Origin: Nostoc sp. NIES-3756
Lineage (GTDB): Bacteria; Cyanobacteriota; Cyanobacteriia; Cyanobacteriales; Nostocaceae
Assembly: GCF_001548375.1 (NCBI RefSeq)
Contig: NZ_AP017295.1
Location: 5,479,001 to 5,543,000, forward strand
Reading direction: 5' to 3'
DNA length: 64,000 bases
Below, piece after piece: positions 29,334 to 38,388 of the stretch. The first letter of the stretch is position 1. The number at the start of each line of letters is the position of its first letter. The position numbers and the translations under genes were made by a program. The notes under the pieces were generated by a model. That model was given only the letters and a program-made list of their open reading frames with translations. It was not told the DNA's origin and ran no database searches.

Positions 29334-31531
29334 TTTGGGCAAAACTCAAACCGCTATTTTGGCAATGGCGGTGTGTTTTATTCGTGGTTCCTAATATTAC
29401 AGTTTTGGTGATTGGCCTACGACTGACAGGACTGTTACAGTTACTGGAGTTGGCAGCGTTAGACCAGTTTTTTTTGCTGCGTCCACCAGAACCGCCAGAT
29501 AGTCGGATTGTTATAGTCGAGATTAATGAGGCTGATGTCCGTAAGCAGTCACAGTGGCCGATGTCTGATGGGGCGTTGGCTAGTGTATTAAATACTATTA
29601 AACAACAAAAACCACGCGCGATCGGTTTAGATATTTATCGTGATTTACCTGTAAATCCTGGGCATGAAGCTTTAGTTAAGCTGTTTGCATCTACGCCTAA
29701 CTTGATTGGGGTGCAGAAACTCTCTGACACGGCTGATAGTTCTGCTGTAAATCCTTCCCCAATACTTAAACAAAAGCATCAAATCGGTTCTAATGACTTG
29801 CCTTTAGATGGGGATGGGAAAATTCGCCGGGGATTGTTATATGTCAACGTGAATGAGGATGATGTTCTCGAAAGCTTTGCTTTGAAGTTGGCATTGCTGT
29901 ATTTAAAGCCGGAAGGTATTACAGAAAAACCAGCTGTGAGTAACTCCAATTATTTACAGTTAAATCAAGGTGTATTCCCCATCTTTGAGGCTGATGATGG
30001 GGGTTACGTCCGTGCTGATGCGAGAAGTTATCAAGTTCTGTTAAATTACCGGGGACAGATACAGCAATTTACCAAGGTATCCTTGACACAAGTGCAAGAG
30101 AATCGCCTTCCTCCAGACTTGATGCAGGGGAAGGTGGTATTAATTGGGGCGACGGCTGAGAGTTTGAAGGATATATTCTACACACCTTACAGCAGTCAAT
30201 TACTGTCTGCGCCGGAACGAATGGCGGGTGTGACAATTCACGCTAATCTAGTTAGTCAAATTTTGAGTGCGGCTTTAGATAGTCGTCCACTGATTAAGAC
30301 TTTACCCGAAAATTGGGAATGGTTGTTAATTTTGGGTTTGTCGATGATTGGTGCTAGTTTGCGTTGGCAACAACGTAACAACAAACATCAAAGAATTGTC
30401 TTAACTGTGGGTGTTCCCCTAATTGGTGTTGGGATTGTTGGTGGTAGCTTTTGGGCGTTTGTTGCTGGTTGGTGGCTGCCTGTTGTCCCTTCCCTGCTGG
30501 CGTTTGGTGGATCTGCGATCGCAGTTAGTCTCTACATTGCCCAAAGTGCTGGTGAGATGCGGAAAAATCTGGGACGTTATCTGACTGATGAGGTACTCGC
30601 CAATATTTTAGAAACACCATCAGGTTTAAAGTTGGGTGGTGAACGGCGCAAGGTGACGGTGTTATTTTCCGACTTGCGCGGCTTTTCTGCCATGTCGGAA
30701 CAGTTATCCCCTGAACAAGTGGTGCAGATTCTCAATCTGTATTTAGGAACGATGACGGATGTGATTAATCAGTATAAGGGTACGATTAATGAGTTTATGG
30801 GCGATGGCATTTTTATCATGTTTGGTGCGCCTATTTGTCGTCCTGATGATTCACAACGGGCGATCGCTTGTGCAATTGCTATGCAAAAAGCAATGCAACA
30901 AGTGAATGAACAAAATCGCCAGTTAAATTTGCCTCAGCTAGAAATGGGAATTGGCATTAACACTGGTGAGGTAGTGGCGGGAAATATTGGTTCACAAAAA
31001 CGCGCCCAATATACAGTTATTGGTAGTCATGTAAATTTGGCGGCGAGAATTGAAACCTATACAGTAGGAGGACAGGTTTTAATTTCCGAACATACTCGCC
31101 AAGATGCCAAAGTTGATTTGCAGATTACTGGACAAATGCAAATCGAACCCAAGGGAATTAAAGAACTAGTCACAATATATGAAGTAAGTGGGATTGGTGG
31201 TGAATTTGACCTGTCTCTGCCAGAAGATAATGATGTGATGGTGCAATTAAAATCTCCTATACCTGTGGAATATCAAATTTTGCAAGGTAAACAGGCAGTA
31301 GGTACATTATTCTCTGGTGAATTAATTAGTCTGAGTGAAAAGAAAGCATTATTAAATTCATCTCAACCTTTACAAAACTTAGCTAATCTCAAACTGAAGC
31401 TATTACATAAACCGCAACTGGCTACTGTCGATATCTATGCCAAAGTAATTAAGAACTGTGAGGAAAATCAGTTTTTATTGCGGTTTACCAACTTGCCACC
31501 GCAGGCTGTGATCTTTTTTACGTCAACATAA
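29330..31531 (+). CDS. CHASE2-domain adenylate/guanylate cyclase
   Basis: 733 residues. An N-terminal membrane segment (about 15-40) is followed by an extracytoplasmic CHASE2 sensor (about 45-320; IVIVEINEADVRKQSQWP, RAIGLDIYRDLP, VVLIGATAESLKD). Three membrane segments follow at about 328-405, then the class III cyclase domain (about 438-620). Metal-binding Asp residues are in VTVLFSDLRGFS and FMGDGIFIMFGAP. The transition-state Asn-Arg pair is in SHVNLAARIE. The residue preceding it (QYTVIG) has Thr where classical adenylate cyclases have Asp, as in some cyanobacterial cyclases. A C-terminal ~90-residue beta-rich region resembles PilZ but lacks a clear RxxxR motif. The length and layout resemble the Anabaena CyaA type. 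It is coupled to DUF928. Confidence 0.88.
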   Translation: MIWAKLKPLFWQWRCVLFVVPNITVLVIGLRLTGLLQLLELAALDQFFLLRPPEPPDSRIVIVEINEADVRKQSQWPMSDGALASVLNTIKQQKPRAIGLDIYRDLPVNPGHEALVKLFASTPNLIGVQKLSDTADSSAVNPSPILKQKHQIGSNDLPLDGDGKIRRGLLYVNVNEDDVLESFALKLALLYLKPEGITEKPAVSNSNYLQLNQGVFPIFEADDGGYVRADARSYQVLLNYRGQIQQFTKVSLTQVQENRLPPDLMQGKVVLIGATAESLKDIFYTPYSSQLLSAPERMAGVTIHANLVSQILSAALDSRPLIKTLPENWEWLLILGLSMIGASLRWQQRNNKHQRIVLTVGVPLIGVGIVGGSFWAFVAGWWLPVVPSLLAFGGSAIAVSLYIAQSAGEMRKNLGRYLTDEVLANILETPSGLKLGGERRKVTVLFSDLRGFSAMSEQLSPEQVVQILNLYLGTMTDVINQYKGTINEFMGDGIFIMFGAPICRPDDSQRAIACAIAMQKAMQQVNEQNRQLNLPQLEMGIGINTGEVVAGNIGSQKRAQYTVIGSHVNLAARIETYTVGGQVLISEHTRQDAKVDLQITGQMQIEPKGIKELVTIYEVSGIGGEFDLSLPEDNDVMVQLKSPIPVEYQILQGKQAVGTLFSGELISLSEKKALLNSSQPLQNLANLKLKLLHKPQLATVDIYAKVIKNCEENQFLLRFTNLPPQAVIFFTST

Positions 31532-32250
31532 ATAACTTTTTTAACTATTCTATGAAAACAAAAAGTATTTCTTGTATTTAATATATCTTCAGGTAGATGA
31601 CTTTTATGAAAACATCTTAATTAAACCAAATTACAATTCGCAATTACGTGTTGTAACGGGGATTTAAACTCCGGCACAACACTTGTAGCTTGATAGAAAA
31701 TGGATACTTAAACCCTTACACTTTATTAAACCTTTTGCAAAGAAAATCTAATAATTTATCCTCTATTCAAAAAAGAAATTAATAAAACTTTTCTTTTTGG
31801 AACTTTGTTCAAAGATATCATGAAGTTAATATATACTTTTTTTAAAGTACTTATGTAACCACTTACATGTCTGCTAATCTAAGCTTAATATTCAATATTA
31901 ATAAAATACAGCTAATAAACTAGAGAAATCATGACAATAAAAAAATATTAAAAACCTGCTTTCGAGTCATAGTTTTTATTCAAAAAAATCACTTGTCATT
32001 CAAATATCAAGTTTATATTTTAGCAAAATAAATAATAAATAGAAGTAACCCAATCTGTGTTAAATAAGTAAAATCAATCGCTTATTTGATATAAAGAAAT
32101 AAAATTACTTTTAAGATTTAATTGGTATTTACATAAAACAATCATAAAAAAACATAAATATATATTATTACTAAATTCTGATTTACATAAACATTCAATT
32201 AATGTAAAAATTGTTCAAAATAAATACTTGACTAAAGTCGATCACACTTT
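31532..32250. other. AT-rich intergenic region
   Basis: About 720 bases with no credible gene, markedly AT-rich. It holds the hairpin at 31648-31682 after the cyclase gene and the probable promoter of the PEP-CTERM gene. Confidence 0.55.
31648..31682 (+). terminator. hairpin after the cyclase gene, possible terminator
   Basis: Arms GTGTTGT (31648-31654) and ACAACAC (31676-31682) pair perfectly, with an inner GGGGA / CTCCG partial stem. No run of T follows, so termination would not be classical. It lies 117 bases after the cyclase stop. Confidence 0.4.
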
Positions 32251-32910
32251 ATGAGAAAACAGTCTGGAATTTTATTCGCTTTGTCTGCAATAGCACTAAC
32301 ACCCATTGGCATAGTTTTAAGTCAAGCACCTGCTTCAGCTATTACTCTTAATTTGAGAAATATTAGCTTTCCTGATTTAGGTACAGTGACAGGTTCTTTT
32401 GATTATGATTCAAGTTCAAACTCAATAACAAATTGGAGTATTACAACCTCAGCAAGTGGTGTATCACCTCAACCATTTCCATCAGGATTCACCTATACAT
32501 CTGCAACAAGTTCTGCATTTGCTCCTAATATTAGTATCCCATTCACAAATATAAGTACAAATGATAGGTTGTTTGCTTTCAGTGCAAATAATACTAGACG
32601 TATTTTTGGTATTTGGTTGTCTAGCCCAGTAAACAATGATATACCTGCAAGCTATGCAGTATCTCGCGTTGCAGAAGGAAATGCCTCTAATTTAAACGCA
32701 TTTTTTGGTAATCTTGTAGCTGGAAGATTGAGTGCAGGATTCAGGATAACTACAAGTGGTAATTTGAATGTTGATCCTATTATACAAGAACCAAATCCTG
32801 TGCCAGAACCAGAGGATATACTAGGTATTGGAGTTGCCTTGGGTTGTCTTTATTTGTTTGGCAAAACTTATTACAAAAAAAGCAAAATCAAGTCTGTTGC
32901 TAAAGTTTAG
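32251..32910 (+). CDS. PEP-CTERM sorted exported protein
   Basis: 219 residues. A signal peptide ends near SQAPASAITL (about residue 29). The mature region is Ser/Thr/Asn-rich and predicted beta-rich, with no catalytic motif I recognise. The C-terminus shows the three-part sorting signal: NPVPEPEDILGIG motif (about 182-193), a hydrophobic segment (VALGCLYLFG) and a basic end (KKSKIKS). This is the cyanobacterial PEP-CTERM type, which exosortase is thought to cleave and anchor at the outer envelope. It lies about 160 bases ahead of the exosortase gene, so it is the likely dedicated substrate (inference). Confidence 0.85.
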   Translation: MRKQSGILFALSAIALTPIGIVLSQAPASAITLNLRNISFPDLGTVTGSFDYDSSSNSITNWSITTSASGVSPQPFPSGFTYTSATSSAFAPNISIPFTNISTNDRLFAFSANNTRRIFGIWLSSPVNNDIPASYAVSRVAEGNASNLNAFFGNLVAGRLSAGFRITTSGNLNVDPIIQEPNPVPEPEDILGIGVALGCLYLFGKTYYKKSKIKSVAKV

Positions 32911-33068
32911 TTTTCAACTGTTTTAAAAACTTTCTGTTTTTTGAACAGGGTATTTCTAACTATTTAGAAACTACTTTGTTGAAAATATTTATCCTTAATT
33001 GCTAGGTTCTTTTATTTATCCAGAACCTAGCTTTATTTAGACAAGCTAGATGCAATATAAATAAATTG

Positions 33069-33950
33069 ATGAAATATCTAAATACGAAACATCATCAAAT
33101 CAACATTTTTAATAAAATAAAAAATAACCAATTTTGGTTATTAAGCATAGCATCAGGTTTAATTACTATTCATTTGACCTTAACTAGTCGTGAAGTAATT
33201 GGTTTATTTGCTTGGAGTATAATATTTTGGGTTGCTACGTCTTTTTTAGTATGGAAAAAACGGCATACCCTAAATTTAGAAAGCAGTCTTTACTCTAGTA
33301 TTGTTGGTTTTACACTCATAACTATAATTCTCTTGAGGAGTCTGACTTATCCTAGTTTGATATTTTTGGGTATTGCACCTTTTGTAATAGCTTTGGCTTT
33401 AAGCCTAATTGCTTCTGGTTTTGCAGGAATCAAACAATATAAGCAAGAATTAATCTTGCTATTTTTTTTTAATGTTCCTCACATTCTACTCTTACCAGTA
33501 TTTGATATTTCTGCTTTCACTGCTAAATTTGCCACTTATATACTTTGGTATTTAGGTTTTGAAGCAACCGTACAAGGATTTAGTGTGGTACTTCCTCAAG
33601 GAAGCGTTCTTGTCTATACTCCTTGCGCTGGACTTGATGGCATACTCGACTTGATTCGACTATCAGTATTGTTTTTTATCTTATTTCCTTTAGAAGGAAT
33701 CACAAAAAAAGTAATAGTGACAATTGCATCTGTTGTCATTGCATTTGTAACTAACAGCACAAGAGTTGCGTTAATGGCTGTTTTAACTGCTGCTCAAAAT
33801 CAGTCAGTCTTTGACTATTGGCATGACGGCAAAGGTTCTCTCATTTTTTCTGTGATTTCTACTGCTTTATTAGGGATATTTTATTATTTTCTACTACTAC
33901 GAGAAATTGCAGTAGCGAAAATGCCAACTCAAGAAACTATTGATGGGTGA
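33069..33950 (+). CDS. crtA: cyanoexosortase A
   Basis: 293 residues from the ATG at 33069 (a TTG three bases earlier is also possible). The chain has about eight transmembrane segments. The exosortase triad is complete: Cys186 in VYTPCAGLDG, Arg232 in NSTRVALMAVL and His252 in DYWHDGKGS. The family acts as a transpeptidase-like processor of PEP-CTERM proteins in the cytoplasmic membrane. Hydrophobic codons (TTT, ATT, TTA) dominate and base composition is AT-rich. It is followed directly by its associated protein and then an HpsJ-like gene, the usual order for cyanoexosortase A systems. The symbol crtA follows protein-family naming and has nothing to do with carotenoids. Confidence 0.92.
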   Translation: MKYLNTKHHQINIFNKIKNNQFWLLSIASGLITIHLTLTSREVIGLFAWSIIFWVATSFLVWKKRHTLNLESSLYSSIVGFTLITIILLRSLTYPSLIFLGIAPFVIALALSLIASGFAGIKQYKQELILLFFFNVPHILLLPVFDISAFTAKFATYILWYLGFEATVQGFSVVLPQGSVLVYTPCAGLDGILDLIRLSVLFFILFPLEGITKKVIVTIASVVIAFVTNSTRVALMAVLTAAQNQSVFDYWHDGKGSLIFSVISTALLGIFYYFLLLREIAVAKMPTQETIDG

Positions 33951-33955
33951 TATTA

Positions 33956-34609
33956 ATGATTTTTTGGAAACAAGCACGCCCTTACTTTTTAGCTGTGGGT
34001 TCGTTTGTAATTACTGTGTTTCTTCTAAAATCTATCATAGCCCCAGAGAAAAAAGCATTAACAGAAGAATCTTTTGCTTTCCCGACAGAGTTACCTTTAC
34101 CTGGATGGCGGTTTCAATCTAGCAAATCTTTAAATTTAAAGGAGCAAAGTAAAAAGGGACAAGTCTATCAATACACACGCAACCATGTTAATCTCAAAAT
34201 AGAGATGATATACAGAAATGGTTTTGTGACTAATGAATTACCATTTCGTATATATAATCCTAATATTGCTGCTCCCAATAAACTAACTGGTATTATCCGT
34301 CAACATCCTCAAGTTGGTGCATACAGCTTAATATTTCACAAGGGTCGTGCATATTTGCATTCTTGTATAAATCCAAATGCGCCAAGTGTTGTAACTTACC
34401 AACAATTTATCTTTAATCGATATACGTATGACTTACAGATACATCGCTTATTATCGGCTCTTTTAGGTCAGAAATCACTCCGAGATGCACGTTGTTTGTG
34501 GACACATTTATCGATTCCTGTAGAAAATTCTTCGATTGAAGAAGGATATCAGATTTTAGAGAATGCTTGGTTTTTGTGGTATCCACATTGGCATTCTCGT
34601 TTTCCCTAA
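33956..34609 (+). CDS. cyanoexosortase A system-associated protein
   Basis: 217 residues from the ATG at 33956; a GTG at 33947 that overlaps the exosortase stop is possible and would permit coupling. One N-terminal membrane segment (FLAVGSFVITVFLL, about 11-25) is followed by an extracytoplasmic domain with LPLPGWRFQSS near 50, YQYTRNHVNLKIEMIY near 75 and an ending LWYPHWHSRFP. It resembles the EpsI-like partner found after cyanobacterial exosortases. Its biochemical role is not known; it is thought to help the exosortase or substrate. It contains two Cys (SCINPN, DARCLW). Confidence 0.85.
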   Translation: MIFWKQARPYFLAVGSFVITVFLLKSIIAPEKKALTEESFAFPTELPLPGWRFQSSKSLNLKEQSKKGQVYQYTRNHVNLKIEMIYRNGFVTNELPFRIYNPNIAAPNKLTGIIRQHPQVGAYSLIFHKGRAYLHSCINPNAPSVVTYQQFIFNRYTYDLQIHRLLSALLGQKSLRDARCLWTHLSIPVENSSIEEGYQILENAWFLWYPHWHSRFP

Positions 34610-34667
34610 GTTGTTCATACAATCAAATAGCTTATTTTTGTCTATTAAAAAAGGAATTTTGTTAATT

Positions 34668-35414
34668 GTGACTCCATTAGATACAGAAAATTGGTCTCAA
34701 AAAATTACACAGTTGTGGAAGTTTAATCGTAATATTGCTCACTCGATATTTACGTTGAGATTAGGTGGCTATTGCCTATTGCTACTGTTTTTATTGGAAG
34801 TAATAGTAATACTTACACCGTTACGTCTTATGAATCCTGCTTGGGAGTTTCAAGTTTTTGGTGAGTTGGTAGAACGAGTGGCAATACCTATAATCGGTAT
34901 AATATTTGTATTTTATGCTCAAGATAATTCACGAAGTAAATGGGAACATCTGATATTAAAGTTAACGTATTGGTTTACTTTATTATTTGCCATAATGTTA
35001 CTTTTAATGATGCCTTTAAGTATTGTTAATGTGTTCAGAATTGATAGACAGAATAGTCAAATTTTTACTAACCAAGTTCAGCAGCAGATCAACCAACTGC
35101 AACAAATTAAAACCCAATTACAACAAACGACAACACCATCACAAATGGACGAGATTTTACACAGTTTACCAAATCAGAATAATTACCCTAAAATTCAAAC
35201 ATCTCAACAATTAGAGGAGATAAAAACACAATTTTCTGCATTTATTGCCGCTTCTGAAAATCAACTTAAGGCGACATCTCAAGAAAACATAGCAAATCGA
35301 CGCAGTGTCTTGATGAAAAATTGTATTAGATGGAGTTTAGGGGCTTTGATTTCTGGGGTATTGTTAATTTTAATTTGGGCTAATAACCACTGGGTAAGAC
35401 AAAACAAGTTCTGA
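34668..35414 (+). CDS. HpsJ-like membrane protein
   Basis: 248 residues if started at the GTG at 34668 (MTPLDTENWSQ); a frame-open ATG at 34563 would overlap the previous gene by 47 bases. AAGGA lies upstream of the GTG. Membrane segments: about 22-46 (LLLLFLLEVIVILTPLRL region), 62-80, 97-118 and a C-terminal one at about 218-236. A Gln-rich coiled coil (QQQINQLQQIKTQLQQTTT) lies between the third and last. This matches the HpsJ family, which is linked to hormogonium polysaccharide and cyanoexosortase loci. It completes a four-gene transcript with the PEP-CTERM protein, the exosortase and its partner. Confidence 0.75.
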   Translation: MTPLDTENWSQKITQLWKFNRNIAHSIFTLRLGGYCLLLLFLLEVIVILTPLRLMNPAWEFQVFGELVERVAIPIIGIIFVFYAQDNSRSKWEHLILKLTYWFTLLFAIMLLLMMPLSIVNVFRIDRQNSQIFTNQVQQQINQLQQIKTQLQQTTTPSQMDEILHSLPNQNNYPKIQTSQQLEEIKTQFSAFIAASENQLKATSQENIANRRSVLMKNCIRWSLGALISGVLLILIWANNHWVRQNKF

Positions 35415-35444
35415 TATGGAAAATCATCAGTTAATTGGCAATAC

Positions 35445-35606
35445 TAAGAGGATGTTTGGAAAGTCAGAACGTATACTAAAGACCCCTCTCCAAACCTATC
35501 TCCCGTAGAGGAGCGGCTTTAAAACCTCCATTCTTTGTAGAAAAGGGGGCTAGTTAGGTCTTTAAGATTTTGAAGTCAGCAATAATACTTTTCAAACATC
35601 CTCATA
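35445..35606. mobile_element. MITE-like element, TA-flanked, 17-base terminal inverted repeats
   Basis: The left end GAGGATGTTTGGAAAGT (35448-35464) pairs with the right end ACTTTTCAAACATCCTC (35587-35603), with one mismatch. Each end is separated by one base from a TA (35445-35446 and 35605-35606), as expected for a TA target duplication of IS630/Tc1-type elements. The interior has a nested AAAGACC / GGTCTTT pair. No transposase is encoded. The element lies between the HpsJ-like gene and the patB stop. Confidence 0.78.
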
Positions 35607-35744
35607 ATTTGGGTAGTATAATTACATGCAGGATAAATGACAGATTAATACTTTAAAAACTAATTGTAACCGCCGATTAATAGTAATAATTTAAGTTTCT
35701 TACTAAAATTATCGACGGTTCAATTGATAAATAACTACTCACTA

Positions 35745-37334
35745 TTAAGCGATGTGTAGCACTTTTCGTAATAGTGCTTGATCTTCTAACTTCGCTTTTA
35801 GCCGACCATTTTCGATATCTCGAATCCAACTTTGGCTTTTACCTGTCAGCTTTGCCAATTCGCGTTGAGAAAGATTTAAAGTTTTTCGAGCTTGTAAAAT
35901 TTGCTCACCAACTAAATCACCTGCGGTTTTGAGTTTTTGTCTAGTCTTTGCTTTACGCCGTTGTTTTTTTTCTGATTCGGCGATTTGTCTTTCCCATTCT
36001 GGCGGTAATTCAAAAGATAAAATTCGCGCATTCATCAATAGATTCCATTTACCACGGGGGCCGTTATCAGTGAGGCGAGTTTCACCCCCAGCATCATTAA
36101 TCCAAAATTCTAAGGCTTCATCGGGATCTTCGGGAATATCTATCAACTTCGCCCATAATGGTTGAATCGCTAAGGGATAGGTAATGGGGTCAAAAATAGG
36201 TTTAATTCCTAGATGATTTAACACTTCTAAATCGCTTTCAAATGTGCGCAGTAAACGTTTGCGTTCTTCTCGATGTCTGGAAGCAAGATTGACTTTTTCT
36301 TGACCATAAGCAATGCGTAATAAGGTAGGGACAGTTATACGTTGTTCCTTACCCATTTTGGTTTTAAATAGCAACCACAGCATTAATCTTACGGCTCCCT
36401 CATGTTGCTGCCAAATACTCATAACTGTAGTTAACACAGTTTTGGGTAAGCTGCCATATTGATAGAATGCGGTACGTTCTTTGCATCCTTGTTTATTGAG
36501 AAAATATTGGCTCCATATCCCGGCTTTAACTTTAAAGGTTAGCCCTACTAGATATTTGCAACCCAAATTATCTTCTTGAAAATGGTGCTGAATACCTATC
36601 AAGTGCCATAAGCGACTATTAGTAACGGAAAACCCCTTCACTTGTCCTTGCTGGGGCCAGTCCATAGAGATAATAAGGGAGCAAGCTTGCTGCACAATAT
36701 TTTTCATTAAGGATAATTTGGCAGCTTTACTTAAGTCTTTGCGTTTCTCTAACCCTAAGTATTTTTCTAGCTGTCGTTCGTCAATAGTAAACTCCTGTTC
36801 CCAAGGTTTATCTAAGGCTGTAGCGTGGGCAGCTAGAATTAAATGGATACAAGCGGCTCTAATATCAAACGCTTCGAGAACTTCCAAATCTCTTACTTTA
36901 TCGTTGACTTGGAATGGGTTCTGGATGTGGAAAGCAATTTTACCTCGTCCTTGGTTAACGGCTCGGCTGTAGCAGACATAGCCTGCTTCGTCTATTTCCC
37001 AATTCAGGGATGTACGTTGCGCTAATAGGTTGCAAGCTTCCCAAATTGCGATCGCCGATGCAAATGGGTTATTCTTCCCATTGGAAAATAAGTCGGGACT
37101 GGTAGCATCTCGCGGTTCTACTTTACATCTCCCCTTCTTCGCTTGCCACCGTATGGGGGATTTTGTCGGACAGGCTATTACACACTGCGGTTCGGCATAA
37201 TAACCTTCACAATTATTACAAAGAAAAGGATCTATCCAGTATTCATCTTTTTCTATTGTGATTGCACCCGTAGGACATTGGGGACGGCAGTTGTCACATC
37301 CAACGCAACTGTTGTTAGGAATTGTATAAGGCAT
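35745..37334 (-). CDS. patB: PatB/CnfR, ferredoxin-HTH activator of nitrogen fixation genes
   Basis: 529 residues when started at the ATG at 37334 (MPYTIPNNSC), the length I recall for Anabaena PatB; an upstream ATG at 37376 would add 14 residues. Two ferredoxin-like Cys clusters are present: Cys10, 13, 16 and 20, and Cys39, 42, 51 and 55, so two 4Fe-4S clusters are likely. A long middle region has no recognised domain. The C-terminus is a helix-turn-helix (ARKTLNLSQRELAKLTGKSQ, about 490-510). In other cyanobacteria PatB/CnfR activates nif genes under low oxygen, and its loss impairs heterocyst function. It is divergent from fdxB and lies beside the Cox operon. Confidence 0.93.
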   Translation of the reverse strand: MPYTIPNNSCVGCDNCRPQCPTGAITIEKDEYWIDPFLCNNCEGYYAEPQCVIACPTKSPIRWQAKKGRCKVEPRDATSPDLFSNGKNNPFASAIAIWEACNLLAQRTSLNWEIDEAGYVCYSRAVNQGRGKIAFHIQNPFQVNDKVRDLEVLEAFDIRAACIHLILAAHATALDKPWEQEFTIDERQLEKYLGLEKRKDLSKAAKLSLMKNIVQQACSLIISMDWPQQGQVKGFSVTNSRLWHLIGIQHHFQEDNLGCKYLVGLTFKVKAGIWSQYFLNKQGCKERTAFYQYGSLPKTVLTTVMSIWQQHEGAVRLMLWLLFKTKMGKEQRITVPTLLRIAYGQEKVNLASRHREERKRLLRTFESDLEVLNHLGIKPIFDPITYPLAIQPLWAKLIDIPEDPDEALEFWINDAGGETRLTDNGPRGKWNLLMNARILSFELPPEWERQIAESEKKQRRKAKTRQKLKTAGDLVGEQILQARKTLNLSQRELAKLTGKSQSWIRDIENGRLKAKLEDQALLRKVLHIA

Positions 37335-37426
37335 ATAACGTTCTTCCCACCCTAATCGTTGAGATGTTTGGCTCAAGTTTCCCCCTGGATGTGTCCTTAT
37401 AACTAACTAAAAAGTTCTGAGTAGTA

Positions 37427-37498
37427 TTAGCGGTAGCGGCGCGTTTAGCGCGTGCTGAGTAATGTTAGCGGTAGCGGGGCGTTCAGCCCGTGCTGAGT
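37427..37498. repeat. dispersed hairpin repeat, two tandem copies (B and C)
   Basis: Copy B is 37427-37460 (TTAGCGGTAGCGGCGCG to TGCTGAGT) and copy C is 37464-37498 (GTTAGCGGTAGCGGGGCG to TGCTGAGT). Copy C has GGGC/GCCC where copies A and B have GCGC/GCGC, so pairing is kept. They lie upstream of the patB start. Confidence 0.88.
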
Positions 37499-37965
37499 TC
37501 TTAATCCCCATTCCCTACTCCCCACTCCCCTTTTCATCCGTCATACTCACTTCATGACGACAACTTAATTAGCTATCTAGCAAAAATACTAGATTCTTGC
37601 CAAAATAATTGCTCACATCCATCTTGAGTTCTTGCATCCAGTTGGAAGCTACTTCAGACTTTGAACTAGAGCCTAAGATTACTTCTTCATTCAATAAACA
37701 TTTCATAGTTAATTTAATAAATTTGTTCATAATGAGCCTACAAATAGTTCTTAAGATTTTAGAAAATACTACGCTTACGAATATTTTTATTTAACCTTAA
37801 ACCCTTAGCCAAAGTATTTTCCATGAACGTTTACATCTTTAATAATTATGGTTGAGTAATATTATTAATACTTTTAATATTTGATTTCTAACTAATAATC
37901 TGCAAACCAAATAACAGATTTTATAGCTAAAAGAACTTAGCAGAAATGACTAAGTGCTGATTTTT

Positions 37966-37979
37966 GTATATCTAGATAC
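37966..37979. promoter_or_regulatory. possible NtcA-binding site GTA-N8-TAC
   Basis: GTATATCTAGATAC fits the GTA-N8-TAC consensus exactly. It is 410 bases upstream of the fdxB start and 632 upstream of the patB start. A -10 candidate TATTAT (37995-38000) begins 16 bases after the TAC, closer than the roughly 22 expected for class II activation. Chance occurrence in AT-rich DNA is possible. Confidence 0.35.
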
Positions 37980-38388
37980 TATTTACACTACAAGTATTAT
38001 GAATTTATTAGAAAAATCTAATAAATATCATGACTTTTCTGATCAGCCAGAATATTTATGAAATAAAAATGAGTATTGACTAGTATTTATTAATACTTCT
38101 CAAATAATAGTATTAACGTAAACTTACTATCAAAATAAATTTATTATAGTAAATGTTGCAAGGATAAAAATCAATAAGTATTTACACATTCCGACTAACA
38201 TTTAATATTAATAACAATTTTTCTCATCTGTTTATAAATTACTAATTTCTTAGATGAATTAGGCAAAGTCATGAAAGTTTGACTATTACGAATTAGTCGA
38301 TTATTAACTAAATAAGGAGACAATATTAAGTTAAGATGATGATTAAAGTAATAGAAACTTTATTGGCATAATCGCCAGGAGAACACAC

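Larger units (their letters stand above)
37335..38388. other. intergenic region between patB and fdxB
   Basis: About 1.05 kb without a supported gene. It contains two hairpin repeats at 37427-37498 and an NtcA-like site at 37966-37979, and the promoters for both genes should be here. The short open frame at 37609-37794 has no good start context and no family resemblance. Confidence 0.55.

Noticed and set aside
37609..37794. 61-codon open frame in the patB-fdxB gap
   Set aside because: No ribosome site, no recognisable family, AT-rich composition.
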